A DNA stretch of 64,000 bases from Flavobacterium daejeonense DSM 17708 (GCF_000425425.1 NZ_AUDK01000017.1:42801-106800), one strand, 5' to 3'; positions 54,018-63,892 are shown, numbered from the stretch's first letter. Numbers and translations: made by a program. The notes: a model not told the origin generated them from the sequence alone.

Positions 54018-54968
54018 TTGAACGAAAGAATCATCGAACTTATAGACATCGCTCCAAAAGAGTTTTGGGGTGCTCAGGATTCTCATCTTGAAACTATTAA
54101 GAAATATTATCCAAAATTAAAAATAGTTGCCAGAGGGACAACTTTAAAAGCATTTGGAGAAAAAGACATATTGGACGAGTTCGAAAGGCGTTTTCAAAGA
54201 TTGATGCTTCATTTTACACGTTACAACAATATTGATGATAATGTAATAGAACGTGTTATTTTAGGAGACGCTCAGGACGACAAAAAAATGAGTCCAAATG
54301 ACAAGATTTTAGTGCATGGAGTAGGAGGTAAAATTGTAAAAGCCATGACTCCTAACCAACAATTATTAGTCGATACGATTAACAAAAATGACATGGTTTT
54401 TGCTGTTGGGCCTGCAGGTACTGGTAAAACTTATACCGGAGTGGCTATGGCAGTAAAAGCCTTAAAGGAAAAACAGGTAAAACGTATTATTTTAACACGT
54501 CCTGCGGTAGAAGCAGGTGAAAATTTGGGGTTTCTTCCGGGAGATATGAAAGAAAAACTGGATCCATACATGCAACCTTTATATGATGCTTTGCGTGATA
54601 TGATTCCTAATGAAAAACTGGAAGATTATATTTCGAAAGGAATTATTCAAATTGCACCTTTAGCTTTCATGCGCGGACGAACTTTAGATAATGCTTTTGT
54701 GATTTTGGATGAAGCTCAAAATACGACACATTCGCAAATGAAAATGTTCCTGACCCGTATGGGAAAAAATGCCAAATTTATGGTTACCGGTGATCCGGGA
54801 CAGGTAGATTTACCACGCAGGACAATTTCGGGACTAAAAGAAGCGTTATTAGTATTGAAAGATATCGAAGGAATCGGAATTATTTATCTGGATGACAAAG
54901 ATATTGTAAGACATCGATTGGTTAAAAAGATTATTGATGCTTATAAATATACTGAAAATGTAGATTAA
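54018..54968 (+). CDS. phoH: PhoH-family ATPase
   Basis: This 316-residue cytoplasmic protein has an N-terminal KH-like region (IVARGTTLKAFG) and the PhoH ATPase domain. Walker A is GPAGTGKT (131-138), with LTRPAVEAGENLGFLPGD and the Walker B-like ILDEAQN following. The gene begins with TTG at 54018, translated N-E-R-I-I-E-L; the next in-frame ATG would cut into the conserved N-terminus. PhoH proteins are associated with RNA metabolism and phosphate stress, but the precise function is uncertain. A strong terminator lies 32 bases downstream. Confidence 0.93.
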   Translation: MNERIIELIDIAPKEFWGAQDSHLETIKKYYPKLKIVARGTTLKAFGEKDILDEFERRFQRLMLHFTRYNNIDDNVIERVILGDAQDDKKMSPNDKILVHGVGGKIVKAMTPNQQLLVDTINKNDMVFAVGPAGTGKTYTGVAMAVKALKEKQVKRIILTRPAVEAGENLGFLPGDMKEKLDPYMQPLYDALRDMIPNEKLEDYISKGIIQIAPLAFMRGRTLDNAFVILDEAQNTTHSQMKMFLTRMGKNAKFMVTGDPGQVDLPRRTISGLKEALLVLKDIEGIGIIYLDDKDIVRHRLVKKIIDAYKYTENVD

Positions 54969-55000
54969 AAATGTTTTGAAAATCAGTAAAATAACACCAA

Positions 55001-55030
55001 CTGCGACCCCATTCGGGGTCGTAGTTTTTT
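55001..55030 (+). terminator. Terminator after phoH
   Basis: CTGCGACCCC (55001-55010) pairs with GGGGTCGTAG (55015-55024) over 10 bp with one G-U. The loop is 4 bases and T6 follows. Confidence 0.9.
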
Positions 55031-55048
55031 AATAAAAATCACAAACTA

Positions 55049-55864
55049 TTGAAGAAGGTACTTATAACCGGAGCAGCAACAGGAATTGGAAAAGAATTAG
55101 CCTTACATTTTGCAAAAAATAATTGGAATGTTATCGCTACGATGCTTTGTTTAGAACAAGGAAAAGAACTTAATAAAGAGAAAAATATACATTGCTATTT
55201 GTTGGATGTCACTTCTACTGAGAGTATAGAAAGGGCTAAGCAACAAATTCTGGAAGATTTTGAAAGCATCGATGTGGTGATTAATAATGCCGGAATTGGG
55301 TACCGTAGTTTTGTCGAATTTTCTGAAGATGAAGAAATCAATAATATTGTTGATGTGAATTGGTTGGGAGTAGTTAAAGTTTGTCGTGCCTTTACTCCGG
55401 TTTTTAGAAAACAACAAAAAGGACATTTTATCAATATTTCTTCTATCGCGGGATTGGTCAATTTGCCTTTGGGGAGTTTTTATCATTCCACCAAGCACGC
55501 CGTGGAAAGTTTTTCCGAATGTATGGCATATGAGTTGATGAATTTTAATATCAGCGTTTCTACTGTGCAATTTGGAAATACACCTTCTAATTTTCAGAAA
55601 AATGTGAGTAAATGTAAAACAACACCTCTGAAATGTTACAATGAATTAATGCATAAAATAAGTTCAATTGTTGAAGGAAAAACCAAAAAGAATACAGATT
55701 TGAAGGAATCTATAAAAGAAAAAGTTTTAAAAATTGCCGAAAATCCTCCGCGAAAATTTAAACGAAATACCATCGGTTTTGATGCCAATGCGCTTAATAT
55801 TTTACGTAATTTTCTAGGTTATCGAATTTTTGGCAGAATTATACATTATTCGGTTTTTAGATGA
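55049..55864 (+). CDS. Short-chain dehydrogenase/reductase
   Basis: This 271-residue NAD(P)-dependent oxidoreductase starts with TTG (55049). It has the cofactor motif GAATGIG at 8-14, NNAG (VVINNAGIG) and catalytic Ser near 131 (NISSIAG), Tyr145 and Lys149 (YHSTK). The C-terminal 60 residues (PPRKFKRNTIGFD, YRIFGRIIHY) are longer than the minimal fold and may bind the substrate. The substrate is unknown. It lies just after the phoH terminator and is monocistronic by appearance. Confidence 0.9.
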   Translation: MKKVLITGAATGIGKELALHFAKNNWNVIATMLCLEQGKELNKEKNIHCYLLDVTSTESIERAKQQILEDFESIDVVINNAGIGYRSFVEFSEDEEINNIVDVNWLGVVKVCRAFTPVFRKQQKGHFINISSIAGLVNLPLGSFYHSTKHAVESFSECMAYELMNFNISVSTVQFGNTPSNFQKNVSKCKTTPLKCYNELMHKISSIVEGKTKKNTDLKESIKEKVLKIAENPPRKFKRNTIGFDANALNILRNFLGYRIFGRIIHYSVFR

Positions 55865-55949
55865 AATTTTATGTTGAAAAAAAGTTTGTCCTTGCGTTAA
55901 ATTGCTGTTATTTTGATAACTAAATGCAAAGTTTTCGGTCTGTTTTAGG

Positions 55950-55957
55950 TATTTTTG
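55950..55957 (+). promoter_or_regulatory. -7 box of HAD phosphatase gene
   Basis: TATTTTTG matches TAnnTTTG exactly and predicts a transcription start near 55964. This rules out the in-frame TTG at 55955 as a start codon and supports the ATG at 55982. No TTG at -33 is seen. Confidence 0.55.
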
Positions 55958-55981
55958 CAAAGAATTAGAGCGAATGAATTT

Positions 55982-56812
55982 ATGATAAAAGAAAATATAA
56001 AAGTCATTGTAAGTGATTTAGACGGAACTTTATTAAATAGCGATCACCGCATTTCAGATTATACCAAGCAAGTTTTTAAAGAATTATACCAACAGGAATA
56101 TTTAATTATTGTAGCCACTGGACGTCATCATCTTGATGCTATGTCTATTGTTGCTGCTTTAGATTTTCCACTTTATTTGGTTACTTCAAACGGAGCCAGA
56201 ATTCATGCCCCTAATAAAGAATTGATTTTTACCTCTAATATGGATAGTGAAGCAGTAAAATCAGTAATACAAATGGATATTCCTGATGAATATACTACGG
56301 TACTTTTTAAAGAACATGTTTGGCAAACGAATAAACACGACAGTAAGTTGATGGAATTTCAGGCAGAACTGAGTTATGTTCCGGAATTAGTCAATTATAA
56401 AGAGATGACTGACTTTAATGCGATCAAAATCTTTTTTAAACATGACAGTCACGGAAAACTATTGGAATTACGTGAAAGAATTTTAGAAAAACATCCGGAT
56501 ACCTTTAGTCATGCTTTTAGTTTACCTCATTGTCTGGAATTTATGAATAAATCTGTAGATAAAAGTGTGGCTATTGGTCACATTTTAGAAAAAGAAGGAT
56601 TCGAATTTCATCAGGCAATTTCTTTTGGAGATGGTTATAATGATGAAGGTATGCTGAATACTACTGCTAAAGGGCTGTTGATGGGAAATGCTCCGGATAG
56701 TTTGAAAAATAAATTGGCCCATTTGGATGTGATTTTGAAAAACCATGAAGACGGTGTGGCAAATTATTTGGCTGATAAAATTTTGAATAATGTAGGTTTG
56801 GTATCTAAATAA
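55982..56812 (+). CDS. Cof-type HAD-IIB sugar phosphatase-like hydrolase, intact copy
   Basis: From the ATG at 55982 the enzyme has 276 residues with all HAD motifs. Motif I is Asp12 and Asp14 (SDLDGTLL), motif II lies in VATGRHH, the Lys in CLEFMNKSVDKS is motif III, and motif IV is SFGDGYNDEGML. Such proteins remove phosphate from sugar phosphates or nucleotides, with broad specificity. The 3' half is repeated at 60145-60601. From 56364 to 56628 this copy and that one differ by a single base, but the last 184 bases differ by about one in six, so this gene may be a recombinant. Confidence 0.92.
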   Translation: MIKENIKVIVSDLDGTLLNSDHRISDYTKQVFKELYQQEYLIIVATGRHHLDAMSIVAALDFPLYLVTSNGARIHAPNKELIFTSNMDSEAVKSVIQMDIPDEYTTVLFKEHVWQTNKHDSKLMEFQAELSYVPELVNYKEMTDFNAIKIFFKHDSHGKLLELRERILEKHPDTFSHAFSLPHCLEFMNKSVDKSVAIGHILEKEGFEFHQAISFGDGYNDEGMLNTTAKGLLMGNAPDSLKNKLAHLDVILKNHEDGVANYLADKILNNVGLVSK

Positions 56813-57126
56813 ACCGTTGTTATAATAATCAAATCATTTTTTAGCCACAGATTATCACAGATTTTTTTGAGTCTTTGTGTTCTCCTAATATTGTGCAAAT
56901 TTGCAAATCTCCAACGGCATATTATCCACTATAAAATAATCTTCAAATTCTATAAACCGAGAAATATTAAAGCAATAAATTATAGAAAAAGTAAATAATA
57001 ATATACTATGTTTTTTTAAAATAACTAATATAAGAAAATTATTAAATAATTAATTTTTTGTATATATTTGTTAAAGCATTATACATAACCAAATAAATCT
57101 AATGTTCACCATATAAAATATATATT
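56813..57126. other. AT-rich leader before the S8 protease cassette
   Basis: The 314 bases hold no gene. A TAnnTTTG box, TATATTTG (57063-57070), gives a likely promoter for the protease with a leader of about 50 bases. Around 56843-56866, AGCCACAGATTATCACAG is a type of small repeat often seen in flavobacterial intergenic DNA. Confidence 0.5.
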
Positions 57127-59520
57127 ATGAAAAAAACTTATTTGGTTATTATTTATTTATTTATCATATCCGGAATATTTGCACAGGATAAACATTATTA
57201 CTATTACAAAGGTCAAAAAGTATATTTAACTTTAGATAAAGCATTTCTTAATATTACTGCTGATGAAAACACCCAAAAATCCAGTTTTGCAACTTTAAAT
57301 GTCAAAGATTTTAATTTTGAAATTGACAGTTCAAATAGTAAAAGACAAAAGATAGCAAAATTAGAATTTAAAAATATCCCTAGTGATTTCGAGTTTTTAC
57401 AAAAAATTAATTCTTTAAAAGAAAATCAGAATATAAAAAATGTATCCTTTTATTACAAAAGAAACAATTCTTCATCAATTGGTACATCTAATTATTTTTA
57501 TATCAAACTTAATAATATTGATGATTTTATAACATTGCAAAAAATTGCAGATCAAAAAGATGTGCAAATTGTTAAACAAGTTCCTAATATGCCCCTTTGG
57601 TATATTTTATCATTAAAGACAACAACTGAGGGAACTTCATTAGACCTTGTGAATTATTTTTACGAAACAGGTCTGTTCGCTGATGTTGATCCAGCATTTA
57701 TGTTTAATTTTAAAAAGAGCTGTACAAATGACACAAATTTTGGAAATTTATGGGGATTATATAATTCAGCTAATCCATCAATAGATATTAATGCGTGTCA
57801 GGCATGGAATATTTCACAAGGGAGTAATGTGAAAATAGCGGTTGTTGATCAAGGAATTGATAAAAGTCATAATGATTTATCAGGAAATATTTCTAATTTG
57901 AGTTATAATGCTCAAACCTTTACTTCACCCAGTCTTTTCATTAATGGTAATATTCATGGCACGCATGTGGCAGGAACAATTGGAGCAATTAAAGATAATA
58001 ATTTGCAAGTTGTGGGTGTTGCTCCATTATCAAAAATAATGAGTATAAGTCATTCATTATCATTAACTCCTAATATCTCAGCTGAGCTTGCCAGTGGAAT
58101 TAGCTGGGCTTATCAGAATGGAGCAGATGTTATTAATAATTCTTGGGGTGATCAAGGAGGTCAATATAATCAACTACATAGTTCAATTCTAGAAAGTGCA
58201 ATTACAAATGCAATGACTTTAGGTAGAAATAACAAGGGTACTTTAATAGTTTTCGCTGCTGGGAATTTTGGCAGTTCAAGTCCAATTATGGATTATCCAG
58301 CTAATTTTAATGATGATATAATAACTGTTGGCTCAATTACATCTACGGGGACTCGTTCAAGTTTTTCAGGTTATGGAACAAAATTAGATGTTATTGCCCC
58401 AGGTAGTAGTATTTTATCAACAGTTCCTAATAATGGTATTCAATCTTTAGATGGTACTTCTATGGCTGCACCTCATGTAGCAGGAATATGTGCATTAATT
58501 CTTTCTGTAAATCCATCTTTAACAAGTCAAGAAGTTCGTGATATTATTGAACAAACGTCTCAAAAAGTTAGCGGAAATATATATAGTTATAGTACTGTAT
58601 TAGGAAGAGTAAACGGAACATGGAATAATCAAATGGGGTATGGTTTGGTAGATGCCTATGAAGCTGTTAAAATGGCTCAATGTTCAATTAAAATATCAGG
58701 GAACGAAAGTATTTGTAATAGTCAAACTTATACAGCACCATCAGGATCAAACAATTGGAATTGGAGTATTACTGAAGGAGCTAATTTAGTAACTCTTGTA
58801 GGAGGAAATACAAGTACAGTAACGCTAACTCCATTAGGAGGCAATGGCTATGTTACATTATCACTATACTTCGAATCAAGTGCTTGTGGTTATAAAACAT
58901 TAACCAAAAGAATGCTTGTGAATACTTCAAATATAAATATAGTAACATACGAAAACGATGACATTTGTTTTGAGAATTACAATTATGCAGGTTATGTGGT
59001 TTATGGATCATCAAGTAGTGTTCATTTTTCTAATTTTAGCAGTTCAATTCCAAGCCAAAATAATTTGATTCATTACATTCCAAATGGATTAACTCTTGAC
59101 GGATTAGGACGCAAATATTTAATTAATGTACCTAGAACACTATTAGGGGAACAAATATTCTACAATATTACTTATACAAACCAATGTGGAGAACTAATAA
59201 CTGAGCCAGGAAATATTCCTATTGTTGCCAATGAATGCTACAACAGTTTAATGTTCGAAGATATTGATAATACGTATACAATTTATCCCAATCCATCTAG
59301 TTCAATTATAAATATAGCACTTTTGGATCAAAATAAAGCTCCAACAAAAAAATCAATTATTACAGGAAAACTATATGATTTTAATAATACTGAAAAGCTT
59401 ATTCTTTTTATTAAAGATAATAATGCACAAATAGATGTTACTGGATTAAATAAAGGAGTTTATTTTTTGAAAATTGATGTTGATGGGAAAATAGAAAGTC
59501 ATAAAGTAATTGTAAAGTAA
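57127..59520 (+). CDS. Subtilisin-like S8 serine protease with T9SS C-terminal domain
   Basis: This 797-residue protein has a signal peptide (SGIFAQ), a roughly 190-residue N-terminal prodomain-like region, and an S8 catalytic domain. The triad is Asp241 (AVVDQGID), His277 (IHGTHVAG) and Ser445 (DGTSMAAPH). A PKD/Ig-like region follows (about 520-700). The C-terminal 80 residues (YTIYPNPSSSIINI, DVTGLNKGVYFLKI) form a type A T9SS sorting domain, so the enzyme is secreted or surface-bound. Base composition is more AT-rich than that of the flanking genes. The lipoprotein gene follows after 72 bases. With its flanking duplication, it looks like an acquired cassette. Confidence 0.93.
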   Translation: MKKTYLVIIYLFIISGIFAQDKHYYYYKGQKVYLTLDKAFLNITADENTQKSSFATLNVKDFNFEIDSSNSKRQKIAKLEFKNIPSDFEFLQKINSLKENQNIKNVSFYYKRNNSSSIGTSNYFYIKLNNIDDFITLQKIADQKDVQIVKQVPNMPLWYILSLKTTTEGTSLDLVNYFYETGLFADVDPAFMFNFKKSCTNDTNFGNLWGLYNSANPSIDINACQAWNISQGSNVKIAVVDQGIDKSHNDLSGNISNLSYNAQTFTSPSLFINGNIHGTHVAGTIGAIKDNNLQVVGVAPLSKIMSISHSLSLTPNISAELASGISWAYQNGADVINNSWGDQGGQYNQLHSSILESAITNAMTLGRNNKGTLIVFAAGNFGSSSPIMDYPANFNDDIITVGSITSTGTRSSFSGYGTKLDVIAPGSSILSTVPNNGIQSLDGTSMAAPHVAGICALILSVNPSLTSQEVRDIIEQTSQKVSGNIYSYSTVLGRVNGTWNNQMGYGLVDAYEAVKMAQCSIKISGNESICNSQTYTAPSGSNNWNWSITEGANLVTLVGGNTSTVTLTPLGGNGYVTLSLYFESSACGYKTLTKRMLVNTSNINIVTYENDDICFENYNYAGYVVYGSSSSVHFSNFSSSIPSQNNLIHYIPNGLTLDGLGRKYLINVPRTLLGEQIFYNITYTNQCGELITEPGNIPIVANECYNSLMFEDIDNTYTIYPNPSSSIINIALLDQNKAPTKKSIITGKLYDFNNTEKLILFIKDNNAQIDVTGLNKGVYFLKIDVDGKIESHKVIVK

Positions 59521-59592
59521 GATTTCATGAAAATAATTTATTGAAATGACTGTAATCAAAGATTAATTTTTTAACTTTTAAATCAAAATATA

Positions 59593-60039
59593 ATGAAAAT
59601 ATTTATTTTAAGTTTAGTTTTAGTATTTATATCAAGTTGTAATAATAGTGATGATGTAAATAAGTTTGGACTACAAACTATTATGCCTGTCTTAGTTGGT
59701 AAAGGGCATTTGAATAATAACACTATTTATAATAAACAAAATATGATAATAACCAATGACAATGATTGGCAAAAATTATTAACTAATTTTAATACAATTG
59801 ATAATAATATAGTTGCTACTTTTAAAGAGACTAACATAGACTTTGATAATTACCAAATTATTGTTAGTATTGATGTTAAAAATAGAAGTACTACTGTTGA
59901 TATAACAAATATTGTAGAAAGTATTAATAATATTACTGTTACAATACAAAATTCACAATTAGGATTAACACAAGATGTTGCTTTTCCTTTTCATATTGTA
60001 AAAATTCAGAAATCGCAAAAACCAATAATATTTAAATAA
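59593..60039 (+). CDS. PrcB-like small lipoprotein, paired with the S8 protease
   Basis: This 148-residue lipoprotein has lipobox ISSC (Cys16). The core (MIITNDNDWQKLLTNFN, NIDFDNYQIIVSID and ITNIVESINNITVTI) resembles PrcB-type proteins. PrcB is the lipoprotein partner of the subtilisin-like protease complex of Treponema denticola. Its place directly after the S8 protease supports a partner or inhibitor role, but the match is by short pattern only. A small perfect hairpin (TAATGGAA/TTCCATTA, 60056-60074) follows, with a weak tail. Confidence 0.6.
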   Translation: MKIFILSLVLVFISSCNNSDDVNKFGLQTIMPVLVGKGHLNNNTIYNKQNMIITNDNDWQKLLTNFNTIDNNIVATFKETNIDFDNYQIIVSIDVKNRSTTVDITNIVESINNITVTIQNSQLGLTQDVAFPFHIVKIQKSQKPIIFK

Positions 60040-60144
60040 ATACTAATGAAAAATCTAATGGAATGATTCCATTAATATTTATAACGAGTTACAATATTTT
60101 TTTTCAAAAGTAGATGATTAAATAATAAAGATAAAAAATATAGG

Positions 60145-60601
60145 ATTTCAAACAGAACTGAGTTATGTTCCGGAATTAGTCAATTATAAAGAGATGACTG
60201 ACTTTAATGCGATCAAAATCTTTTTTAAACATGACAGTCACGGAAAACTATTGGAATTACGTGAAAGAATTTTAGAAAAACATCCGGATACCTTTAGTCA
60301 TGCTTTTAGTTTACCTCATTGTCTGGAATTCATGAATAAATCTGTAGATAAAAGTGTGGCTATTGGTCACATTTTAGAAAAAGAAGGATTCGAATTTCAT
60401 CAGGCAATTTCTTTTGGTGACGGATATAATGACGAAGGTATGCTGAATGCTACAGCCAAAGGTTTACTGATGGGAAATGCGCCCGATAGTTTGAAAGACA
60501 AATTGGCACATTTAGAAATCATTTCTAAAAATCACGAAGACGGTGTGGCAAATTATTTGGCTGAAAATATTCTGAAAAATGTAAGTTTGGAATCTGAATA
60601 A
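60145..60601 (+). pseudogene. Duplicated 3' fragment of the Cof-type HAD gene
   Basis: This segment repeats the 3' half of the HAD gene at 56356-56812, with a constant offset of 3789 bases. It lacks the first 125 residues, including the catalytic motif I aspartates, so any product from the internal ATG at 60194 could not be an active phosphatase. The first 265 bases of close match differ by one base; the rest differ at about 31 of 184 positions. The fragment directly precedes purC, so it may be the original 3' end, cut off when the protease cassette arrived. Confidence 0.88.
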
Positions 60602-60618
60602 AAGAGAGAGAAGTTTCT

Positions 60619-60650
60619 TTGTAATTCTATTCAAAATAATCCTAAATTTG
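60619..60650 (+). promoter_or_regulatory. Promoter of purC
   Basis: TTG (60619-60621) and TAAATTTG (60643-60650) are separated by 21 bases, within the flavobacterial range. Transcription would start near 60657, 27 bases before the purC ATG. Confidence 0.65.
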
Positions 60651-60683
60651 CAATCTTATAAAATCAACGCAATATATATTTAG

Positions 60684-61637
60684 ATGAGCAATACAATCAC
60701 GACCACTAATTTTAATTTTCCAAATCAAAAATCAGTTTACAGAGGAAAAGTAAGAGAGGTTTATAATATCAACGATGAATTATTGGTAATGGTAGCAACC
60801 GACAGGCTTTCGGCTTTTGATGTGGTTTTGCCAAAAGGAATTCCTTATAAAGGACAAATTTTGAACCAAATTGCTACAAAATTCATGGAATTAACTCAGG
60901 ATATTGTACCAAACTGGTTGATTGCAACTCCGGATCCAAGTGTTGCTGTAGGTCATTTATGTGAACCATTCAAGGTGGAAATGGTTATCAGAGGTTATTT
61001 GTCAGGGCACGCTTCCCGCGAATATGCTGCAGGAAAAAGACAAATTTGCGGTGTTACGATGGCAGAAGGTTTAAAAGAAAATGATAAATTCCCGGAACCA
61101 ATTATTACGCCAACAACAAAAGCAGATAATGGAGAACATGATGCTGATATTTCGAGAGAAGATATTTTGGCAAAAGGAATTGTGAGCGAAGAAGATTATT
61201 TGGTTTTAGAAAAATATACCAGAGCTTTATTTGAAAGAGGAACTGAAATTGCTGCAAGTCGCGGACTGATTTTAGTAGATACCAAATATGAATTTGGAAA
61301 AACAAAAGACGGAGTTATTGTTTTAATTGATGAAATTCACACTCCGGATTCTTCCCGCTATTTTTATGCTGAAGGTTATGCAGAAAGACAGGCAAAAGGA
61401 GAAGAACAAAAGCAATTGTCTAAAGAATTTGTACGTCGCTGGTTAATTGAAAACGGTTTCCAAGGTAAAGAAGGACAGCAAATTCCGGATATGACAGATG
61501 CTTACATCGAAACGGTTTCAGACAGATACATTGAATTATACGAAAATATCATTGGCGAAAAATTTGTAAAAGCTGATATTTCGAACATCAACGAAAGAAT
61601 CGAAAAAAATGTTTTGGCTTATTTAGCAAGTCTGTAA
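60684..61637 (+). CDS. purC: SAICAR synthase (purine biosynthesis)
   Basis: This 317-residue enzyme catalyses the ATP-dependent joining of CAIR and aspartate in purine synthesis. Conserved blocks are [59 protein letters not shown] and the metal/ATP-site [14 protein letters not shown]. The form with the [11 protein letters not shown] insert and about 310 residues is the usual one in Bacteroidota. It has its own promoter and terminator, so it is probably monocistronic. Confidence 0.96.
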   Translation: MSNTITTTNFNFPNQKSVYRGKVREVYNINDELLVMVATDRLSAFDVVLPKGIPYKGQILNQIATKFMELTQDIVPNWLIATPDPSVAVGHLCEPFKVEMVIRGYLSGHASREYAAGKRQICGVTMAEGLKENDKFPEPIITPTTKADNGEHDADISREDILAKGIVSEEDYLVLEKYTRALFERGTEIAASRGLILVDTKYEFGKTKDGVIVLIDEIHTPDSSRYFYAEGYAERQAKGEEQKQLSKEFVRRWLIENGFQGKEGQQIPDMTDAYIETVSDRYIELYENIIGEKFVKADISNINERIEKNVLAYLASL

Positions 61638-61663
61638 TAATTTAGATAGATAATTTTAAAATT

Positions 61664-61700
61664 AAAATCCGCAATTTAATTAAGAATTGCGGATTTTTTT
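61664..61700. terminator. Bidirectional terminator between purC and the M42 peptidase gene
   Basis: Perfect 13-bp arms AAAATCCGCAATT (61664-61676) and AATTGCGGATTTT (61685-61697) are followed by T residues. The two genes converge on it. Confidence 0.9.
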
Positions 61701-61720
61701 CATTGGATTAGTGTCTTTTT

Positions 61721-62809
61721 TTATTTAAAATAAGAAAACGTTTCGTTATTTTCTATTTTAAGAATAGTTTCATAAATCAAACGAATAACGTTTTCCACAT
61801 CTTCTTTGTGTACCATTTCAACAGTAGTATGCATATAGCGTAATGGAAGAGAAATTAAAGCAGATGCCACACCGCCGTTACTGTAAGCAAAAGCATCTGT
61901 GTCAGTTCCTGTTACACGCGATGAAGCTAGACGTTGGAATGGAATTTCTTTTTCTTCAGCGGTAGAAACAATTAAATCTCTCAAATTATTCTGTACAGCC
62001 GGAGCATAAGTAATAACAGGTCCTTTACCAATTTTAGTTTCTCCTTCAATTTTTTTATCAATCATTGGAGTAGTGGAGTCGTGACAAACATCAGTTATGA
62101 TAGCAACATTTGGTTTAATGGTTTGAGTAATCATTTCAGCACCACGCAAACCAACTTCTTCCTGAACCGCATTGGTAATGTATAATCCAAAAGGTAATTT
62201 TACTTTGTTTTCGTGTAACAAACGAGCAACTTCGGCAATCATAAATCCACCCATACGGTTATCGATAGCGCGACAAACAAATTTGTTTTCGTTTAAAACT
62301 ACAAATTCATCAGGATAAGTAATTACGCAGCCTATATGAACTCCTAATTTTTCAACCTGCTCTTTGGTTTCGCAGCCTAAATCAATAAAGATATTACTGA
62401 TTTTTGGGTTTTCTTCTTTGTCTCTGTTTCGGGTGTGAATTGCCGGCCACCCAAAAACACCTTTTACAATTCCGTTTTTAGTATGTATGTTTACGCGTTT
62501 GGATGGTGCAATTTGGTGGTCTGAACCTCCGTTACGGATTACATAAATCAAACCGTCTTCAGTAATATAGTTCACATACCAGGAAATCTCGTCAGCATGT
62601 CCTTCAATAACTACTTTATATGTAGCGTCCGGATTGATAACTCCAACAGCTGTTCCGTAAGTATCAGTAATAAAAGTGTCAACATAAGGTTTTAGATACT
62701 CCATCCATATTTTTTGACCACTACTTTCGTAACCGGTTGGAGAAGCATTATTAAGGTAGCTTTCTAAAAAAGCCATTGAATCATTGTTTAATATCGATTT
62801 TGTACTCAT
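61721..62809 (-). CDS. M42 family metallo-aminopeptidase
   Basis: This 362-residue cytoplasmic enzyme has the M42 di-metal site: His in VIEGHADE, bridging Asp in CRAIDNRMGG, the Glu pair in VQEEVGLRGAE, Asp in TDVCHDS and the terminal His in RYMHTTVE. These form large self-compartmentalised complexes that trim peptides from the N-terminus; some family members are annotated as glucanases, which is not supported here. It converges with purC and diverges from the DUF4294 gene, with an 83-base gap. Confidence 0.94.
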   Translation of the reverse strand: MSTKSILNNDSMAFLESYLNNASPTGYESSGQKIWMEYLKPYVDTFITDTYGTAVGVINPDATYKVVIEGHADEISWYVNYITEDGLIYVIRNGGSDHQIAPSKRVNIHTKNGIVKGVFGWPAIHTRNRDKEENPKISNIFIDLGCETKEQVEKLGVHIGCVITYPDEFVVLNENKFVCRAIDNRMGGFMIAEVARLLHENKVKLPFGLYITNAVQEEVGLRGAEMITQTIKPNVAIITDVCHDSTTPMIDKKIEGETKIGKGPVITYAPAVQNNLRDLIVSTAEEKEIPFQRLASSRVTGTDTDAFAYSNGGVASALISLPLRYMHTTVEMVHKEDVENVIRLIYETILKIENNETFSYFK

Positions 62810-62892
62810 AAAATATTTTTTTGCTAAAATATAAATTTGGTATTACAGTTGTATATTTAATGTATAATTTTACATCAAATAATAATCCTAAT

Positions 62893-63558
62893 ATGAAGTC
62901 AGTATATTTAATAGCATTTTTTTTAATAATCTCTTTTTCCGGTTTTAGCCAGATTGTGCCCAATAATCCTAATGCGATGGGGTATATTTTAACCGAGAAA
63001 GACAGTATTTTAAATGATACTATCAAATTGCCTGAAATTATAATTTCAAAGAACAAACTGGATGAAGAAGGAAGAAAGCAATATCTTATTTTGCAAAATC
63101 GTGTTTACCGAACTTATCCTTATGCAAAATTGGCTGCCGATCGCCTTACTAATTTAAATAAAGGAATGGCTCGGCTTTCTTCGGAAAGAGAAAAGAAAAA
63201 GTATTTTAAAATAGTCGAAGATTATTTGACTAATGAATTTGAAGCCAGATTAAAAAAACTGTCCAGAAGCCAGGGGCGTATTTTGGTCAGGTTAATAGAT
63301 AGGCAGACAGGTACTACTACTTATGAATTGATAAAAACTTTAAAGAGTGGCTGGAAGGCGTTTTGGTCAAATACTGCAGCAAGTATGTTTGATATTAATT
63401 TAAAGTCGCAATACCTTCCATTTGAAAATAATGAAGATTATTTGATTGAAAATATACTTCAGGAAGCTTTTGATACCGGAAGACTTCAAAATCAACCTGC
63501 AGCTAAACCGGTAAATCTCGAAAAGCTCAATGAATACTGGGAGCAAAAATTACCTTAA
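62893..63558 (+). CDS. DUF4294 family exported protein
   Basis: From the ATG at 62893 the protein has 221 residues with a signal peptide (SFSGFSQ). Upstream in-frame codons from 62821 would mask it. The conserved stretch VYRTYPYAKLAADRL, RLIDRQTGTTTYELIK and the FWSNTAASMFD segment define DUF4294, a family confined largely to Bacteroidota. No catalytic motif is apparent and the function is unknown. It sits next to the M42 peptidase gene in opposite orientation. Confidence 0.88.
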   Translation: MKSVYLIAFFLIISFSGFSQIVPNNPNAMGYILTEKDSILNDTIKLPEIIISKNKLDEEGRKQYLILQNRVYRTYPYAKLAADRLTNLNKGMARLSSEREKKKYFKIVEDYLTNEFEARLKKLSRSQGRILVRLIDRQTGTTTYELIKTLKSGWKAFWSNTAASMFDINLKSQYLPFENNEDYLIENILQEAFDTGRLQNQPAAKPVNLEKLNEYWEQKLP

Positions 63559-63782
63559 AGAGTATTGTAAATAAAATTTAAGTTTATACTATATATGTAT
63601 AGGCTTTTTTATTAGTAGCTATATAGTGAATAGCCTTAGTTTGCTTCGTGACTTCTTTGCGTCCATTGAGCTTAATCGACTCAAACCCTTCCAAATTCCT
63701 ACAAACCAAAAAAGGTTTAAAATAGAAAAGCTTTGTTATCAGGGTATTAAAAAATAAGTTTAAAAATAGTTTGCAAAAGGTG
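63559..63782. other. Gene-free spacer upstream of tandem promoters
   Basis: No gene or convincing terminator is seen. A short stretch with TTTGCTTCGTGACTTCTTTG resembles low-grade intergenic repeats of Flavobacterium. Confidence 0.4.
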
Positions 63783-63812
63783 TTGTGTAATTGAATAAAG
63801 GTGCTATTTTTG
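63783..63812 (+). promoter_or_regulatory. Strong promoter P1, probably of a stable-RNA operon
   Basis: TTG (63783-63785), a 19-base spacer and TATTTTTG (63805-63812) match the flavobacterial consensus perfectly. The downstream GCACCCGCAA is repeated after P2. Confidence 0.6.
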
Positions 63813-63892
63813 CACCCGCAACAGCGAAAACGTTCAGAGAAACATACTGAGAAACGAATTAAGATTTAAGAAGAAATTTTTAAAAATAAAGT

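Noticed and set aside
53855..54049. 64-codon - strand open frame across the phoH start
   Set aside because: It is antisense to the conserved phoH N-terminus and has low-complexity hydrophobic translation.
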